Source: Amycolatopsis tolypomycina
GTDB lineage: Bacteria; Actinomycetota; Actinomycetes; Mycobacteriales; Pseudonocardiaceae
Assembly: GCF_900105945.1 (NCBI RefSeq)
Contig: NZ_FNSO01000004.1
Coordinates: forward strand, 4,154,001-4,218,000
Length of the DNA: 64,000 nucleotides
Direction: 5' to 3'
Shown: positions 33,558-41,740 of the stretch, one piece after another
Layout of the letters: each line of letters begins with the position of its first letter
Numbering within the stretch: position 1 is the stretch's first letter
Made by a program: the position numbers and the translations under genes
Notes under the pieces: model-generated
Database searches by the model: none
Seen by the model: only the letters and a program-made list of their open reading frames with translations
What the model was told of the DNA's origin: nothing

Positions 33558-35444
33558 TCAGCGCCGGGTCCACCGCTGGTTGGCGCCGCCGCCGCAGGTC
33601 CAGAGGATGAGTTTCGTGCCGTTCGCGGTGACCGCGCCACTGGCGTCCAGGCACAGCCCGGACACCGCGTTCGTGACGGTCCCGTTCGCGGTGAACGTCC
33701 ACTGCTGGTTGCGCTGGCCGTTGCAGTCCCAGACGACCACCGCGGTGCCGTTCGCCGTCCCGCTGTTGTAGGCGTCGAGGCACTTGGTGCCGTTGACGAC
33801 GAGCTGGCCGCGTGACGGCACCCAGGTCTGGTTCGGGCCTCCGGCGCAGTCCCACAGCTGGGCCTGGATCCCGTTGGCGATGCCGTTGTCGTTGACGTCG
33901 ACGCAGCGGCCCGACTGCGCGCCCACCACCTCGACCCCGGCCGTGCCCGGGAGCGGAAGGACGGCAATATCGGTGACCTGCGGTGCAGTGCCCGAGAACG
34001 TCAGGGAGTTCGTCCCCTTGGCCAGCGAGACCACCGCGGAGACGGTCTTGGCCGCTCCCCCGGTCGCCGGGAACGCGACGACGGTCGGCTGCTGGCCGTT
34101 CACCGCGAGGGTCGCGGTCTGCGTGGTGGTCGCGTTGTAGGTGAAGGTGGCGACGGCCAGCCCGGTGGCGCCCGCGGTGATCGTCGTGCCGTGCGCGGCC
34201 GCGGCGTCGGTGCCCTGGACGGTCAGCAACACGGAGTCGTTCGCCGGGACGGTGACGCCGTAGCCGGTGGCGAAGCCGCCTTTGTCGGCGGCGGCCCAGA
34301 CGTTGCGCACGGTGGCCGCGGCCGGCGTCAGGCCGAGGTCGGCCCAGCGGACGTTCACCGTCGCCGCCGAAGACGTCCGGTTGAGCAGCACCACCGCGCG
34401 CCTGCCGGATCCACTGAGGACCTTCGCATAGACCTGGAGCCCGGCCGCATCTTCGGCGACCTTGACTCCCTGCAGGCCGCGCGGGTCCTGGTCGACGGCG
34501 ACGACCTCCCGGTTCGCCAGGATCGCCCTGGTTGCCGCGCTCATCGTCGCGAGGTTGTTGCCCGCCAGCAGCGGCGCGCCCGAGACGGACCACAGGCTCA
34601 TCTCGGTGCGCGCCTGCGCGTCGGTGAGGCCGGGCATGCCGACGGTGAGCATGTCGGGGTCGTTGACGTACCCGGTGTGCTGCGAAACCGCGTGCTGCGC
34701 CTGGTCGAAGTTGGTCAGCACCTGGCCGAGGGTCGCGCTCTGGCCGTAGTAGATGATGTCCGTGCTGGTGCGCCACATCGGGGCCGTCCCGGCGCCCCAG
34801 TTCCACGGGTTCTTCTTGCCCCAGTTGCAGATCGACAGCGTGAGCGTGCGGCCCGTCTGCGCGGTCGCGGCCTTGTTGGCGTCGCTGATCGCCTGGTAGG
34901 TGCTCTTCGGGTCGAGGCCCTCGGCGTCACCGCCGCACCAGTCGACCTTGACGAAGTCGAAGCCCCACCGCTGGAACTGCAGCATGTCCTGCAGGTAGTG
35001 GCCTTCGCTGCCGCTCCCGGGCGCCGCGGGCCGCCCGGTCGGGAAGTAGTAGCCGCAGCCGTCGCGGCCGGCGTCGGTGTAGATCCCGGCCTTGAGTCCC
35101 TTGCCGTGCAGGTAGTCCGCGATCGCTTGCATCCCGCCGGGCCATTCGGCCGTGTCGACGGTGATGTTCCCGGCGCTGTCACGGGTGCCCTGCCACCAGC
35201 CTTCGTCGATGTTGACGTAGCTGTACCCGGCGTCCTTGAGGCCGCTCGACACGAGCGCGTCGGCCTGCGCCTTGATGGTGTTGTAGTCGATCTTGGCGGC
35301 AAAGGTGTTCCAGGACGCCCACCCCATGGCCGGCGGCGGCACGGCGACCTCGTCGGCGGCGGTCGTGCTCGCCGCGGCGGAGCCGACCCCGGGAACCACT
35401 CCGGCGACCAGCAGGAAGGCGGACAGTCCGAGGCGCAGCTTCAC
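33558..35444 (-). CDS. Secreted GH27 alpha-galactosidase with ricin-type domain
   Basis: 628 residues. Signal peptide about 1-25 (KLRLGLSAFLLVAGVVPGVGS). The GH27 barrel starts at PPPAMGWASWNTF and includes SYVNIDEGWW and KVDWCGG, with D168 as the expected nucleophile; the acid Asp lies further on, near DPDMLTVG. An all-beta C domain follows, then a small jelly-roll-like section (about 405-495), and a ricin/CBM13 trefoil at the C-terminus with the QxW repeats NQTWVPS, NQQWTFT and NQRWTRR. GTG 35444 is chosen for the signal peptide. The perfect palindrome TGTTAGCGCTAACA lies 30 bases upstream. It removes alpha-galactose (or beta-arabinopyranose, as some GH27 enzymes do) from plant polymers. 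Confidence 0.9.
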   Translation of the reverse strand: MKLRLGLSAFLLVAGVVPGVGSAAASTTAADEVAVPPPAMGWASWNTFAAKIDYNTIKAQADALVSSGLKDAGYSYVNIDEGWWQGTRDSAGNITVDTAEWPGGMQAIADYLHGKGLKAGIYTDAGRDGCGYYFPTGRPAAPGSGSEGHYLQDMLQFQRWGFDFVKVDWCGGDAEGLDPKSTYQAISDANKAATAQTGRTLTLSICNWGKKNPWNWGAGTAPMWRTSTDIIYYGQSATLGQVLTNFDQAQHAVSQHTGYVNDPDMLTVGMPGLTDAQARTEMSLWSVSGAPLLAGNNLATMSAATRAILANREVVAVDQDPRGLQGVKVAEDAAGLQVYAKVLSGSGRRAVVLLNRTSSAATVNVRWADLGLTPAAATVRNVWAAADKGGFATGYGVTVPANDSVLLTVQGTDAAAAHGTTITAGATGLAVATFTYNATTTQTATLAVNGQQPTVVAFPATGGAAKTVSAVVSLAKGTNSLTFSGTAPQVTDIAVLPLPGTAGVEVVGAQSGRCVDVNDNGIANGIQAQLWDCAGGPNQTWVPSRGQLVVNGTKCLDAYNSGTANGTAVVVWDCNGQRNQQWTFTANGTVTNAVSGLCLDASGAVTANGTKLILWTCGGGANQRWTRR

Positions 35445-35473
35445 GGCATCGCTCCGGTTTCGTCGTCGAGGAT

Positions 35474-35487
35474 TGTTAGCGCTAACA
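35474..35487. promoter_or_regulatory. LacI-type operator before GH27
   Basis: TGTTAGCGCTAACA, a perfect 14-base palindrome with central GCGC, 30 bases before the GH27 start codon. A 12/14 match lies before the protease operon at 25616-25629. Confidence 0.75.
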
Positions 35488-35560
35488 CTCTCGGGGTGGA
35501 TTGTCGGCCGCCCACGGTGCCGCGTCAAGCGCCGGACAGCGGGACTTGCCTACTTAGCTT

Positions 35561-35574
35561 GCTAGCATGCTAGC
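35561..35574. promoter_or_regulatory. Palindromic operator of the RHH gene
   Basis: GCTAGCATGCTAGC is a perfect 14-base palindrome with TAGC steps (TTAGC, CTAGC, CTAGC) repeating from 35554. It overlaps a candidate -10 (TAGCCT, 35571-35576) of a likely leaderless transcript starting at the GTG at 35583. Suits autoregulation by an RHH protein. Confidence 0.65.
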
Positions 35575-35582
35575 CTCGGGGT

Positions 35583-35741
35583 GTGGGCGATGACGACGTC
35601 AAGCAGTTCAACGTGTACCTGCCGATCGGCCTGATCCGGCAGGTCAAGCACCGGGCCATCGAGACCGAGCAGTCGCTCTCGGCGCTCGTCGCCGAAGCGC
35701 TGCGCGCCTACCTCGAATCCGATCCCGAAGAGGAGCACTGA
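35583..35741 (+). CDS. Small ribbon-helix-helix (CopG-like) regulator
   Basis: A 52-residue protein. [19 protein letters not shown] supplies the DNA-contacting beta strand and first helix of an RHH fold, and [15 protein letters not shown] the second helix. Such proteins bind DNA as dimers and often repress their own promoter. The GTG start is nine bases after a perfect palindrome, with no ribosome site, suggesting leaderless translation. The glyoxalase gene starts one base after its stop. There is no toxin-like partner, so an antitoxin role is unlikely. Confidence 0.75.
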   Translation: MGDDDVKQFNVYLPIGLIRQVKHRAIETEQSLSALVAEALRAYLESDPEEEH

Positions 35742-35742
35742 C

Positions 35743-36087
35743 ATGACGACCGAGGGCGTCGAGGCGATCTACCTGGAGACGCACAACTGGGGCAAGGCGG
35801 CCAAGTTCTTCCGAGCACTGGGTTACGAGGTCGAGTTCGCCACCGACCACAACTCCGGGCAGCTGCGCAACGGCGACGGCCCCTGGCTGTTCATCGCCGA
35901 GGTGCCGGAGAGCCGGGAGCCGCGGACGCAGGTCGTGTTCAAGGTCCCGGACGCGGACGAGTTCGCGGCAGACGACATCGTCGAGGTCGTCACGCCGTTC
36001 GAGGAAACCCATTACGGGACCAGGGAAATGACCGTCCGAGACCCCGACGGACGGACGTGGACGCTGTCGGCACCGAGGAAGGCCTGA
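35743..36087 (+). CDS. VOC/glyoxalase-fold protein
   Basis: A 114-residue single vicinal-oxygen-chelate module: the beta-alpha-beta-beta-beta unit starts at AIYLETHNWGKAAKFFRALGYEVEF and ends in MTVRDPDGRTWTL, the usual family C-terminal signature. Metal ligands cannot all be assigned (no clear H...E set). Its gene begins one base after the RHH regulator and ends one base before a methyltransferase, so the three form an operon. Members act as glyoxalases, dioxygenases or drug-binding resistance proteins; the role here is unknown. Confidence 0.8.
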   Translation: MTTEGVEAIYLETHNWGKAAKFFRALGYEVEFATDHNSGQLRNGDGPWLFIAEVPESREPRTQVVFKVPDADEFAADDIVEVVTPFEETHYGTREMTVRDPDGRTWTLSAPRKA

Positions 36088-36088
36088 C

Positions 36089-36964
36089 GTGCCCGCACCG
36101 GACAGCACGGCGGTGCGCACCGCGTTGTGGCGGGCCCTGCACGTCGCGGTCGACGAGCCGCCCCACGTGTTCGCCGACGAGCTCGGCCTGCGGCTGGCCG
36201 CACCCGGCGACGGCTGGCGGGACCGCGACGACATGGACATCGCGACCGCCGGCCGCTACCGCGCCGGCATGGTGGCGCGCGCCCGGTTCGTCGAGGACCT
36301 GGTCGGCGAGCAGGCGGCCCGCGGTGCCGGGCAGTACGTCGTTCTCGGGGCCGGGCTGGACACGTTCGCCCAGCGCCGCCCGGAAATCGCGGCCCGGCTG
36401 CGGGTGTTCGAAGTGGACCAGCCGGGTCCGCAGGCGTGGAAACGCGCGCGCCTGGACGAACTCGGCCTGGGCGAGCCGGACTGGCTGCACTTCGTGCCGG
36501 TCGACTTCGAGACGACGTCGTGGTGGGACCGGCTCACGGCCGCAGGCTTCGACCCGGAAGTCCCGGCGGTCGTCGCGTCGACCGGCGTCAGCATGTACCT
36601 CACGAAGGAGGCCAACGCGGAGACGCTGCGCCGGATCGCCGGGTTTGCGCCGGGGTCCACGGTGGCCATGACGTTCCTGCTGCCGGCCGAGCTCCTCGAC
36701 GAACCCGAGCGCACCCGGCACCGCGCGACGGCAAGCCGCGCGGAGGCGGCGGGGACGCCGTTCGTCAGTTCCTTCGCCCCTGCGGAGATCCTCGAAATGG
36801 CCCGGGAAGCCGGGTTTCGCGAATCCGTCCACGTGTCGGGCGCGGAGTTGAACGCGCGCTACTTCGCCGGGCGCGCCGACGGGCTCCGGGTCGTGCCGGG
36901 CGAGGAGTTCCTCGTCGCTACGGCCGGGGCAGCTGCCCGAGGTACGCCCGCAGCATCGTCTTGA
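36089..36964 (+). CDS. LCMT-type SAM-dependent methyltransferase
   Basis: 291 residues, resembling the actinobacterial TIGR00027/leucine carboxyl methyltransferase-like family. Hallmarks are RARFVEDLV, YVVLGAGLDTFAQR (motif I), VFEVDQPGPQAWKRARL and ASTGVSMYLTKEANAETLRRIAGFAPGSTVAMTF. These proteins are abundant in actinomycetes and mostly uncharacterised. GTG 36089 begins one base after the glyoxalase stop. The last 47 bases overlap the convergent TetR gene, so the C-terminus beyond EEFLVATAG may be partly dispensable. Confidence 0.85.
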   Translation: MPAPDSTAVRTALWRALHVAVDEPPHVFADELGLRLAAPGDGWRDRDDMDIATAGRYRAGMVARARFVEDLVGEQAARGAGQYVVLGAGLDTFAQRRPEIAARLRVFEVDQPGPQAWKRARLDELGLGEPDWLHFVPVDFETTSWWDRLTAAGFDPEVPAVVASTGVSMYLTKEANAETLRRIAGFAPGSTVAMTFLLPAELLDEPERTRHRATASRAEAAGTPFVSSFAPAEILEMAREAGFRESVHVSGAELNARYFAGRADGLRVVPGEEFLVATAGAAARGTPAASS

Positions 36965-37529
36965 CCGGCTCCAGCAGCTCCGGCGCCCCGTCGCCGCGGA
37001 ACACCTCCTGGATCACCGCGTCCGCGGCGAGGAACGCCGTGCGGCAGGCGACCGCGGCCGCGTAGTCGTCGGGCAGGAGACGCTGCGCCACGAGCACGCG
37101 GTGCACCCCGGTGGCCATCACCCGCTTGTGCGCGCGGTCGGCCTCCCGGGTGCCGTCGGTGAGACCGCGGCCGAACCACAGCGCGCGGAAGCCGGGCTCC
37201 GCGCGGTAGAGCCCGGCGAACGCGTCGACGAGCAGGCCGACCGGGTCCGGCCACGACTCGCCGGCCGCCTGCTCGGCGAACGAGTCCATCAGGCTCTCCA
37301 GGCGGGCGAGGTAGACCTCGCCGAGCGCCTCGGTGATGGCTTCGCGGTCCGGCAGGTACTGGTACAGCGCGCCCACCGAGACGCCGGCCTCGGCGGCGAC
37401 CCGGGTCGTCGTCAGCGCTTCGACGCCCTCCTCGGCGAGCAGGCGGTCGGCGGCCGCGAGCACCTTGGCCAGCTTCTCCCGCGAGCGCGCCTGGCGCGGC
37501 ACCCGGCGCAGCCTGCCCTCGGTCGTCAT
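36918..37529 (-). CDS. TetR-family regulator
   Basis: 203 residues. The helix-turn-helix is TTTRVAAEAGVSVGALYQYLPDREAI (about residues 40-65), followed by a helical ligand-binding domain. It is divergent from the class II aldolase/PfkB pair, with an inverted repeat between them, so it probably controls that pair or itself. The 3' end overlaps the neighbouring methyltransferase gene on the other strand by 47 bases. Confidence 0.9.
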   Translation of the reverse strand: MTTEGRLRRVPRQARSREKLAKVLAAADRLLAEEGVEALTTTRVAAEAGVSVGALYQYLPDREAITEALGEVYLARLESLMDSFAEQAAGESWPDPVGLLVDAFAGLYRAEPGFRALWFGRGLTDGTREADRAHKRVMATGVHRVLVAQRLLPDDYAAAVACRTAFLAADAVIQEVFRGDGAPELLEPVKTMLRAYLGQLPRP

Positions 37530-37538
37530 CCGCTCCCC

Positions 37539-37567
37539 AAACCTGAACGTGACTTTGTTTCGGGTTT
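37539..37567. promoter_or_regulatory. Inverted repeat between TetR and aldolase genes
   Basis: AAACCTGAA (37539-37547) and TTCGGGTTT (37559-37567) are inverted with one mismatch, in an AT-rich gap between divergent genes. Size and position fit a TetR operator. Confidence 0.5.
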
Positions 37568-37583
37568 ATCCTAGCCTCGGCGC

Positions 37584-38234
37584 ATGACAGTGGCGAGTTC
37601 AGCGCTCGGCGAGGCGCGGCGGTCGGTGGCGAGGGCCTGTCACGGGCTCGCCGGGGAAGGCCTGCTCATCGGCAGCGCGGGGAACGTGAGCATGCGGGTC
37701 GGCGACCACGTGGCGGTGACGGCGACCGGGGTCGTGCTGGGCCTGGCCACGGCCGACGACGTCACGATCGTCGACCTGGACGGCACCGTGCTCGACGGCG
37801 ACCGGGCCCCGACCTCGGAACTGGAGCTGCACCTGGGGATCTACCGACGGCACGGCGCCGGCGCGGTGGTGCACACCCACTCGCCGCAGGCGACCGCCGT
37901 CTCGCTGGTGCTCGACGAGCTGCCGTGCGTGCACTACCAGCAGCTGGCCCTCGGCGGCGCGATCCGGGTCGCGCCGTTCGCCGTCTTCGGGTCGGCGGAG
38001 CTGGCCGCGGAAACCCTCACCGCGCTCGAAGGCAAGGCCGCCGCGCTGCTGGCCAACCACGGCGCCGTCACCCACGGCCCGACGCTCGAAGCCGCGGTTG
38101 ACAACGCGCTCCTGCTGGAGTGGGCGTGCGGCCTGTACGTGCGGGCCGCGACGCTCGGCGCGCCGCGCGTCCTGGACCCCGCCCAGCAGGAAGCCGTCGT
38201 CGCGGCGGCCGTGAGCCGGGGGTACGGCCGATGA
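37584..38234 (+). CDS. Class II aldolase (fuculose-phosphate aldolase-like)
   Basis: A 216-residue zinc aldolase of the AraD/FucA family. Key places: GSAGNVSMR near residue 31, PTSELELHLGIYR with the catalytic Glu, VVHTHSPQATA with two zinc His, and LLANHGAVTHG with the third. Such enzymes split sugar phosphates (for example fuculose-1-phosphate, ribulose-phosphates, thio-ribulose phosphate) into DHAP and an aldehyde. The next gene, a PfkB kinase, overlaps its stop (ATGA), so the pair likely phosphorylates then cleaves one sugar. The exact sugar is unknown. Confidence 0.87.
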   Translation: MTVASSALGEARRSVARACHGLAGEGLLIGSAGNVSMRVGDHVAVTATGVVLGLATADDVTIVDLDGTVLDGDRAPTSELELHLGIYRRHGAGAVVHTHSPQATAVSLVLDELPCVHYQQLALGGAIRVAPFAVFGSAELAAETLTALEGKAAALLANHGAVTHGPTLEAAVDNALLLEWACGLYVRAATLGAPRVLDPAQQEAVVAAAVSRGYGR

Positions 38235-39172
38235 CGCAGACGGTCGTCACGCTGGGCGCGCACGTGTTCGACGTGCAGGTCCGGCCGGTCGAGGCCATCC
38301 CGGCGGGTCAGGGCGCGACACTGGTCGAGCAGATCCGCTTCGGGCCGGCCGGCACCGCCGCCGGCACCGCGGTCACCCTGGCCAAGCTGGGCGCGGCGGT
38401 CCGCACCGCGGGCGCGGTCGGCGCCGACCCGATCGGCGACCTGCTGCTGGCGATGCTCGCCCGCCACGGCGTCGACACGTCGCTGGTGCTGCGCCGCGCG
38501 GACGTGCAGACGTCGGCGTCGGTGCTGCCGATCCGCCCGGACGGCAGCCGGCCCGCGTTCCACGTGCCGGGCGCGAACCTCACGTACGAGCCGTCGGACG
38601 CCCCGCACGAGGAGATCGCCCGAGCGACCCACCTGCACCTGGGCGGCCCCGAGCTGATGGGCGGCGAGAAGGCCGCGAAGATCCTCGCCCCGGCGCGCGC
38701 GGCCGGCGTGGTGACCTCGGCCGACCTGCTCGCCCCCGGCGATCCCGGCGTACTGGCCTGGCTCGAGCCGGCATTGTCCTCTTTGGACTACCTGCTGCCC
38801 AACGAGGACCAGGTCCTCGACCTGACCGGCGCCGCCACCCTGGAGGAGGGCGCCCGCGCGCTGGTCGGCCGGGGCGTCGGCTGCGTGGCGGTGACGAGGG
38901 GAGCCCGCGGCGCCTTGGTGGTGACGGCGGCGGAGACGTTCGCCGTCCCCGCATTCGCCGTCCCGGTGATCGACACCACGGGCTGCGGCGACGCGTTCTC
39001 GGCGGGGTTCCTGCGTGGCGTCGGCCTCGGCCGCCCACCACGCGACGCCGCGGTACTCGGCTGCGCCGCGGCGGGCCTGGTGGCCCAGGGGCTGGGCACC
39101 GACCACGGCGAGTTCGACCTCGCCGCAGCCGACACCTTCGCGGCGGCGACCCCGGTGCTCGCGATGGCCTGA
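38231..39172 (+). CDS. PfkB-family carbohydrate kinase
   Basis: A 313-residue ribokinase-fold kinase. The N-terminal sugar-binding part holds GPAGTAAGTAVTLAKLG, and the C-terminal signature DTTGCGDAFSAGFLRG contains the catalytic Asp and anion hole (about residues 249-264). It starts with ATG overlapping the aldolase stop. With the aldolase it forms a short sugar catabolic unit under the divergent TetR. It ends before a palindromic repeat facing the convergent oxidoreductase gene. Confidence 0.88.
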   Translation: MTQTVVTLGAHVFDVQVRPVEAIPAGQGATLVEQIRFGPAGTAAGTAVTLAKLGAAVRTAGAVGADPIGDLLLAMLARHGVDTSLVLRRADVQTSASVLPIRPDGSRPAFHVPGANLTYEPSDAPHEEIARATHLHLGGPELMGGEKAAKILAPARAAGVVTSADLLAPGDPGVLAWLEPALSSLDYLLPNEDQVLDLTGAATLEEGARALVGRGVGCVAVTRGARGALVVTAAETFAVPAFAVPVIDTTGCGDAFSAGFLRGVGLGRPPRDAAVLGCAAAGLVAQGLGTDHGEFDLAAADTFAAATPVLAMA

Positions 39173-39225
39173 AAAGCCGGCCGCGCCCTCCCCCGACGCG
39201 ACTCACCCCTTCGAACACCTCCCAT

Positions 39226-39278
39226 GTCATGAACGACTCTTTCATGACGCCGGACGTCAGGAAAGAGTCGTTCATGAC
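39226..39278. repeat. Second member of the TCATGA inverted repeat family
   Basis: Arms 39226-39249 and 39255-39278 are inverted repeats with one mismatch around a five-base spacer. The core (ATGAACGACTCTTTCATGAC) matches the element at 7149-7201 except at one position. Again it lies between convergent genes (stops at 39172 and 39305). Confidence 0.9.
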
Positions 39279-39304
39279 GTCCGCCACCCGCCCCCGGCCA
39301 CACC

Positions 39305-40753
39305 TCACACCCGGCCGAACAACCGCGCCCCCACGGTCCGCCGCCGCATCGGCAACCGGCCCGCCACCGCGTCCTCCAGCAAGGACCCCACCGTCTCCCG
39401 GGCGCAGGCCTTGTTCGCCCCGATCCCGCCGGACGGGCCGCGCTTGATCCACCCCGCCACGTACACCCCCGGCCGCCCTTCCACGCGGCCCGCGTCGTTC
39501 GGGATCACGCCCGCCTGCTCGTCGAACGGCAGTCCCGGCAGCGGTGCCCCGCGGAAGCCCGCCGCCCGGACCACGCGGCCGGCCGGGATCTCGACGTCAC
39601 CAGTCGCCACCACCGCGCGCACCTCCGTGTCCCCCGCGAAGGCCAGCGGCGCCGAATGGAACCGCAGCACGATGCGGCGTCCGTCCGGCGGCGGTGCCGA
39701 CCAGTCCACCCGCTCACGCGGCACCCCCTGCAGCCACGCCGCCTTCTCCCCCGGTGCCGCCCCGTCGATGGCCTCCGCCACGCCCGCGTGCGCGTCCACC
39801 ACCAGGCCGCCGCGGGCCGCCAGCTCCAGGAGTTCCGGCCGCGTGTACGCCGCCGCCTCCGGGCCGCGGCGGGCCAGCAGCACCACTTCGCGCACCTTGG
39901 ACGACCGCAGCCGCGCCCGCACCGACGGCGCGACCGCCAATGACTCCGGATCCGCCGTCAGGATGCGGGCGATGTCCAATGCCACGTTGCCCATGCCCAC
40001 CACGACGACCCGCTCGGCGGAGAGGTCGGGCGGCGCCACGTCCGGGTGACCGTTGTACCAGCCGACGACCGCCGCGGCGGGCAGGCTGCCCGGCAGGTCC
40101 TCGCCCGGGACGCCGAGGCGCCGGGCCTCCGTGGCGCCGACCGCGTAGATCACCGCGTCGTGCCGGTCGGCCAGGTCCGCGCCGGCCGCGACGCCGAGCC
40201 GCAGCCGCAGCCGCGGGTGGTCGTGGAACCGCGCGAACGTTTCGCCGATCTTCTTCGTCGACGGGTGATCCGGCGCGACGCCGTAGCGGATCAGGCCGCC
40301 GGCCACCGGGAGCCGGTCGACGAGCGTCACGCGGGCGTTGGTGTGCAGCAACAGGTCTTCGACCGCGTACATCCCGGCCGGGCCGGTGCCGACGACGGCG
40401 ACGTCCAGCGACGCGAAGTCGCTCGGCAGCACCCGCGCGAACGACGGCGGCGCCCACCGGTGGAAGTTCGGCGCCGCCGAGACGTCGGCGAGCACGTCCC
40501 GGCCCGCGTAGTACTCCGCGTTGAGCTGCTCGTACGCCCGCAGCCGCCCGGTCAGTTCACCGGCCGGGAAGATCGCGTCCACCGGGCAGGCGTCGGCGCA
40601 GGCGCCGCAGTCGATGCAGGTGGCCGGGTCGATGTAGAGCAGGTCCGTGGTCCCGAAGTCCGGCTCGTCCGGCGTCGGGTGGATGCAGTTGACCGGGCAG
40701 ACCGACACGCAGGACGCGTCGGCGCAGCAGGTCTGGGTGATCGCGAACGCCAT
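39305..40753 (-). CDS. Ferredoxin-ferredoxin:NADP reductase fusion (FprB-like)
   Basis: 482 residues. Residues 1-70 are a 7Fe/8Fe-type ferredoxin domain with CCADASCVSVCPVNC and CIDCGACADACPVDA. The rest is an adrenodoxin-reductase-type flavoprotein: VAVVGTGPAGMYAVEDLL binds FAD, VVVVGMGNVALDIARIL binds NADP, and GWIKRGPSGGIGANKACA is the C-terminal family signature. It passes electrons from NADPH to ferredoxin-dependent oxygenases. The AurF-like oxygenase gene lies directly upstream, one base away, and is the likely client. Mycobacterial FprB has the same fusion. Confidence 0.9.
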   Translation of the reverse strand: MAFAITQTCCADASCVSVCPVNCIHPTPDEPDFGTTDLLYIDPATCIDCGACADACPVDAIFPAGELTGRLRAYEQLNAEYYAGRDVLADVSAAPNFHRWAPPSFARVLPSDFASLDVAVVGTGPAGMYAVEDLLLHTNARVTLVDRLPVAGGLIRYGVAPDHPSTKKIGETFARFHDHPRLRLRLGVAAGADLADRHDAVIYAVGATEARRLGVPGEDLPGSLPAAAVVGWYNGHPDVAPPDLSAERVVVVGMGNVALDIARILTADPESLAVAPSVRARLRSSKVREVVLLARRGPEAAAYTRPELLELAARGGLVVDAHAGVAEAIDGAAPGEKAAWLQGVPRERVDWSAPPPDGRRIVLRFHSAPLAFAGDTEVRAVVATGDVEIPAGRVVRAAGFRGAPLPGLPFDEQAGVIPNDAGRVEGRPGVYVAGWIKRGPSGGIGANKACARETVGSLLEDAVAGRLPMRRRTVGARLFGRV

Positions 40754-40754
40754 G

Positions 40755-41657
40755 TCAGATCAGGTTCGCGCGCTTGTAGAACCACAGCGACGGCCGGGTC
40801 AGCAGCCCCGCCGAGTGCAGGAACTCCATCAGCCCGGAACAGCTGGAGCGCAGCATCGACTTGTGGTGCTCGTTGGCCTTCGCCTCGCGCCGCGCCCGCT
40901 TGCCGTCGAGGCCGGCGTTCTCGTAGACCTTGCCGTTCACCATGCTCGTCACGATGAAGTACGACGCGATCGCGACGACCAGGCCGTTGACCTGCCGCCG
41001 CAGCCACCCGGCGCCGCGCAGCCGCTCGCGGGTCTCCTCGCGGGCGAACTTCATGTGCCGCGACTCCTCGACGACGTGGATGTTGTTGATGGTGCGCACG
41101 AACGGGACCACTCGCTCGTCGCGCATCCAGTCTCGCTGCATCACGTCGAGGACCTCTTCGGCGACGAGGATCGCCGCGTAGGCGGCTTCCCCGGTCGCGG
41201 TCGCCTTGAAGACCCGGCCCAGCTCGACGACGAACCGGCGCGGCCGGTAGGCGGGTGCCCGCAGCTTCGCCGCGCCGCGGGCGAACATGATCGAGTGCCG
41301 GCACTCGTCGGCGATCTCGGTCAGCGCCCACTGGAACGCCGGGTCGGTGGGGTCCTTGGCGTAGAAGTCGCGCAACACCATCTGCTGCAGGATCATTTCG
41401 AACCAGATCCCGGTGCTGGCCACCGACGCCGCCTCGTGGCGGGTCAGTTCGCGCTGCTGCTCCGGAGTCATGTCCGCCCAGTAGGAGGTGCCGTAGAGCG
41501 TGCTCCACTCCGGGCTGGCGCCGTGGTAGTCCGTGTCCAGCGGCGTCTCCCAGTCGACCTCCTTGACGGGGTCGTAGGACAGCTGCTCCGACGAGTCGAG
41601 CAGCCGGCGCGCCACGGTCTCCCGGTCCGACACGCCCGATTCGCTGATGCTCGTCAC
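40755..41657 (-). CDS. AurF-type diiron N-oxygenase-like protein
   Basis: 300 residues of the AurF family of ferritin-fold diiron oxygenases (AurF itself oxidises p-aminobenzoate to nitrobenzoate). Metal-site patterns are EMILQQMVLRD, EIADECRHSIMF (ExxxH) and EESRHMKFAREE (ExxRH). GTG 41657 follows GAGGAGG. The downstream ferredoxin-reductase fusion gives the needed reductant, so the two form a complete redox pair. Homologues without biosynthetic neighbours are widespread in actinobacteria and their substrates are mostly unknown; here also no biosynthetic cluster is visible. A TGTTAC-N5-GTAACA palindrome lies just upstream. Confidence 0.85.
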   Translation of the reverse strand: MTSISESGVSDRETVARRLLDSSEQLSYDPVKEVDWETPLDTDYHGASPEWSTLYGTSYWADMTPEQQRELTRHEAASVASTGIWFEMILQQMVLRDFYAKDPTDPAFQWALTEIADECRHSIMFARGAAKLRAPAYRPRRFVVELGRVFKATATGEAAYAAILVAEEVLDVMQRDWMRDERVVPFVRTINNIHVVEESRHMKFAREETRERLRGAGWLRRQVNGLVVAIASYFIVTSMVNGKVYENAGLDGKRARREAKANEHHKSMLRSSCSGLMEFLHSAGLLTRPSLWFYKRANLI

Positions 41658-41692
41658 GACCGACCTCCTCGTCAGGTGTTACTCAGGTTCAC

Positions 41693-41709
41693 TGTTACCA
41701 ACCGTAACA
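41693..41709. promoter_or_regulatory. Palindrome between AurF-like and cyclase genes
   Basis: TGTTACCAACCGTAACA: six-base arms around five bases, in the divergent gap. Typical of TetR-class operators; either gene could be the target. No regulator gene is adjacent. Confidence 0.5.
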
Positions 41710-41740
41710 CATACTCGGAAACCCGTCTGCGGGCAGTTCG

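Noticed and set aside
35583..35741. A toxin-antitoxin pair with the RHH gene as antitoxin
   Set aside because: The following gene is a VOC protein, not a toxin of any known family, so I treat the RHH gene as a simple regulator.
39305..41657. A nitro-compound biosynthetic gene cluster
   Set aside because: Only an AurF-like gene and its reductase are present; no PKS, NRPS or tailoring genes lie nearby, and the P450 at 1 kb is remote.
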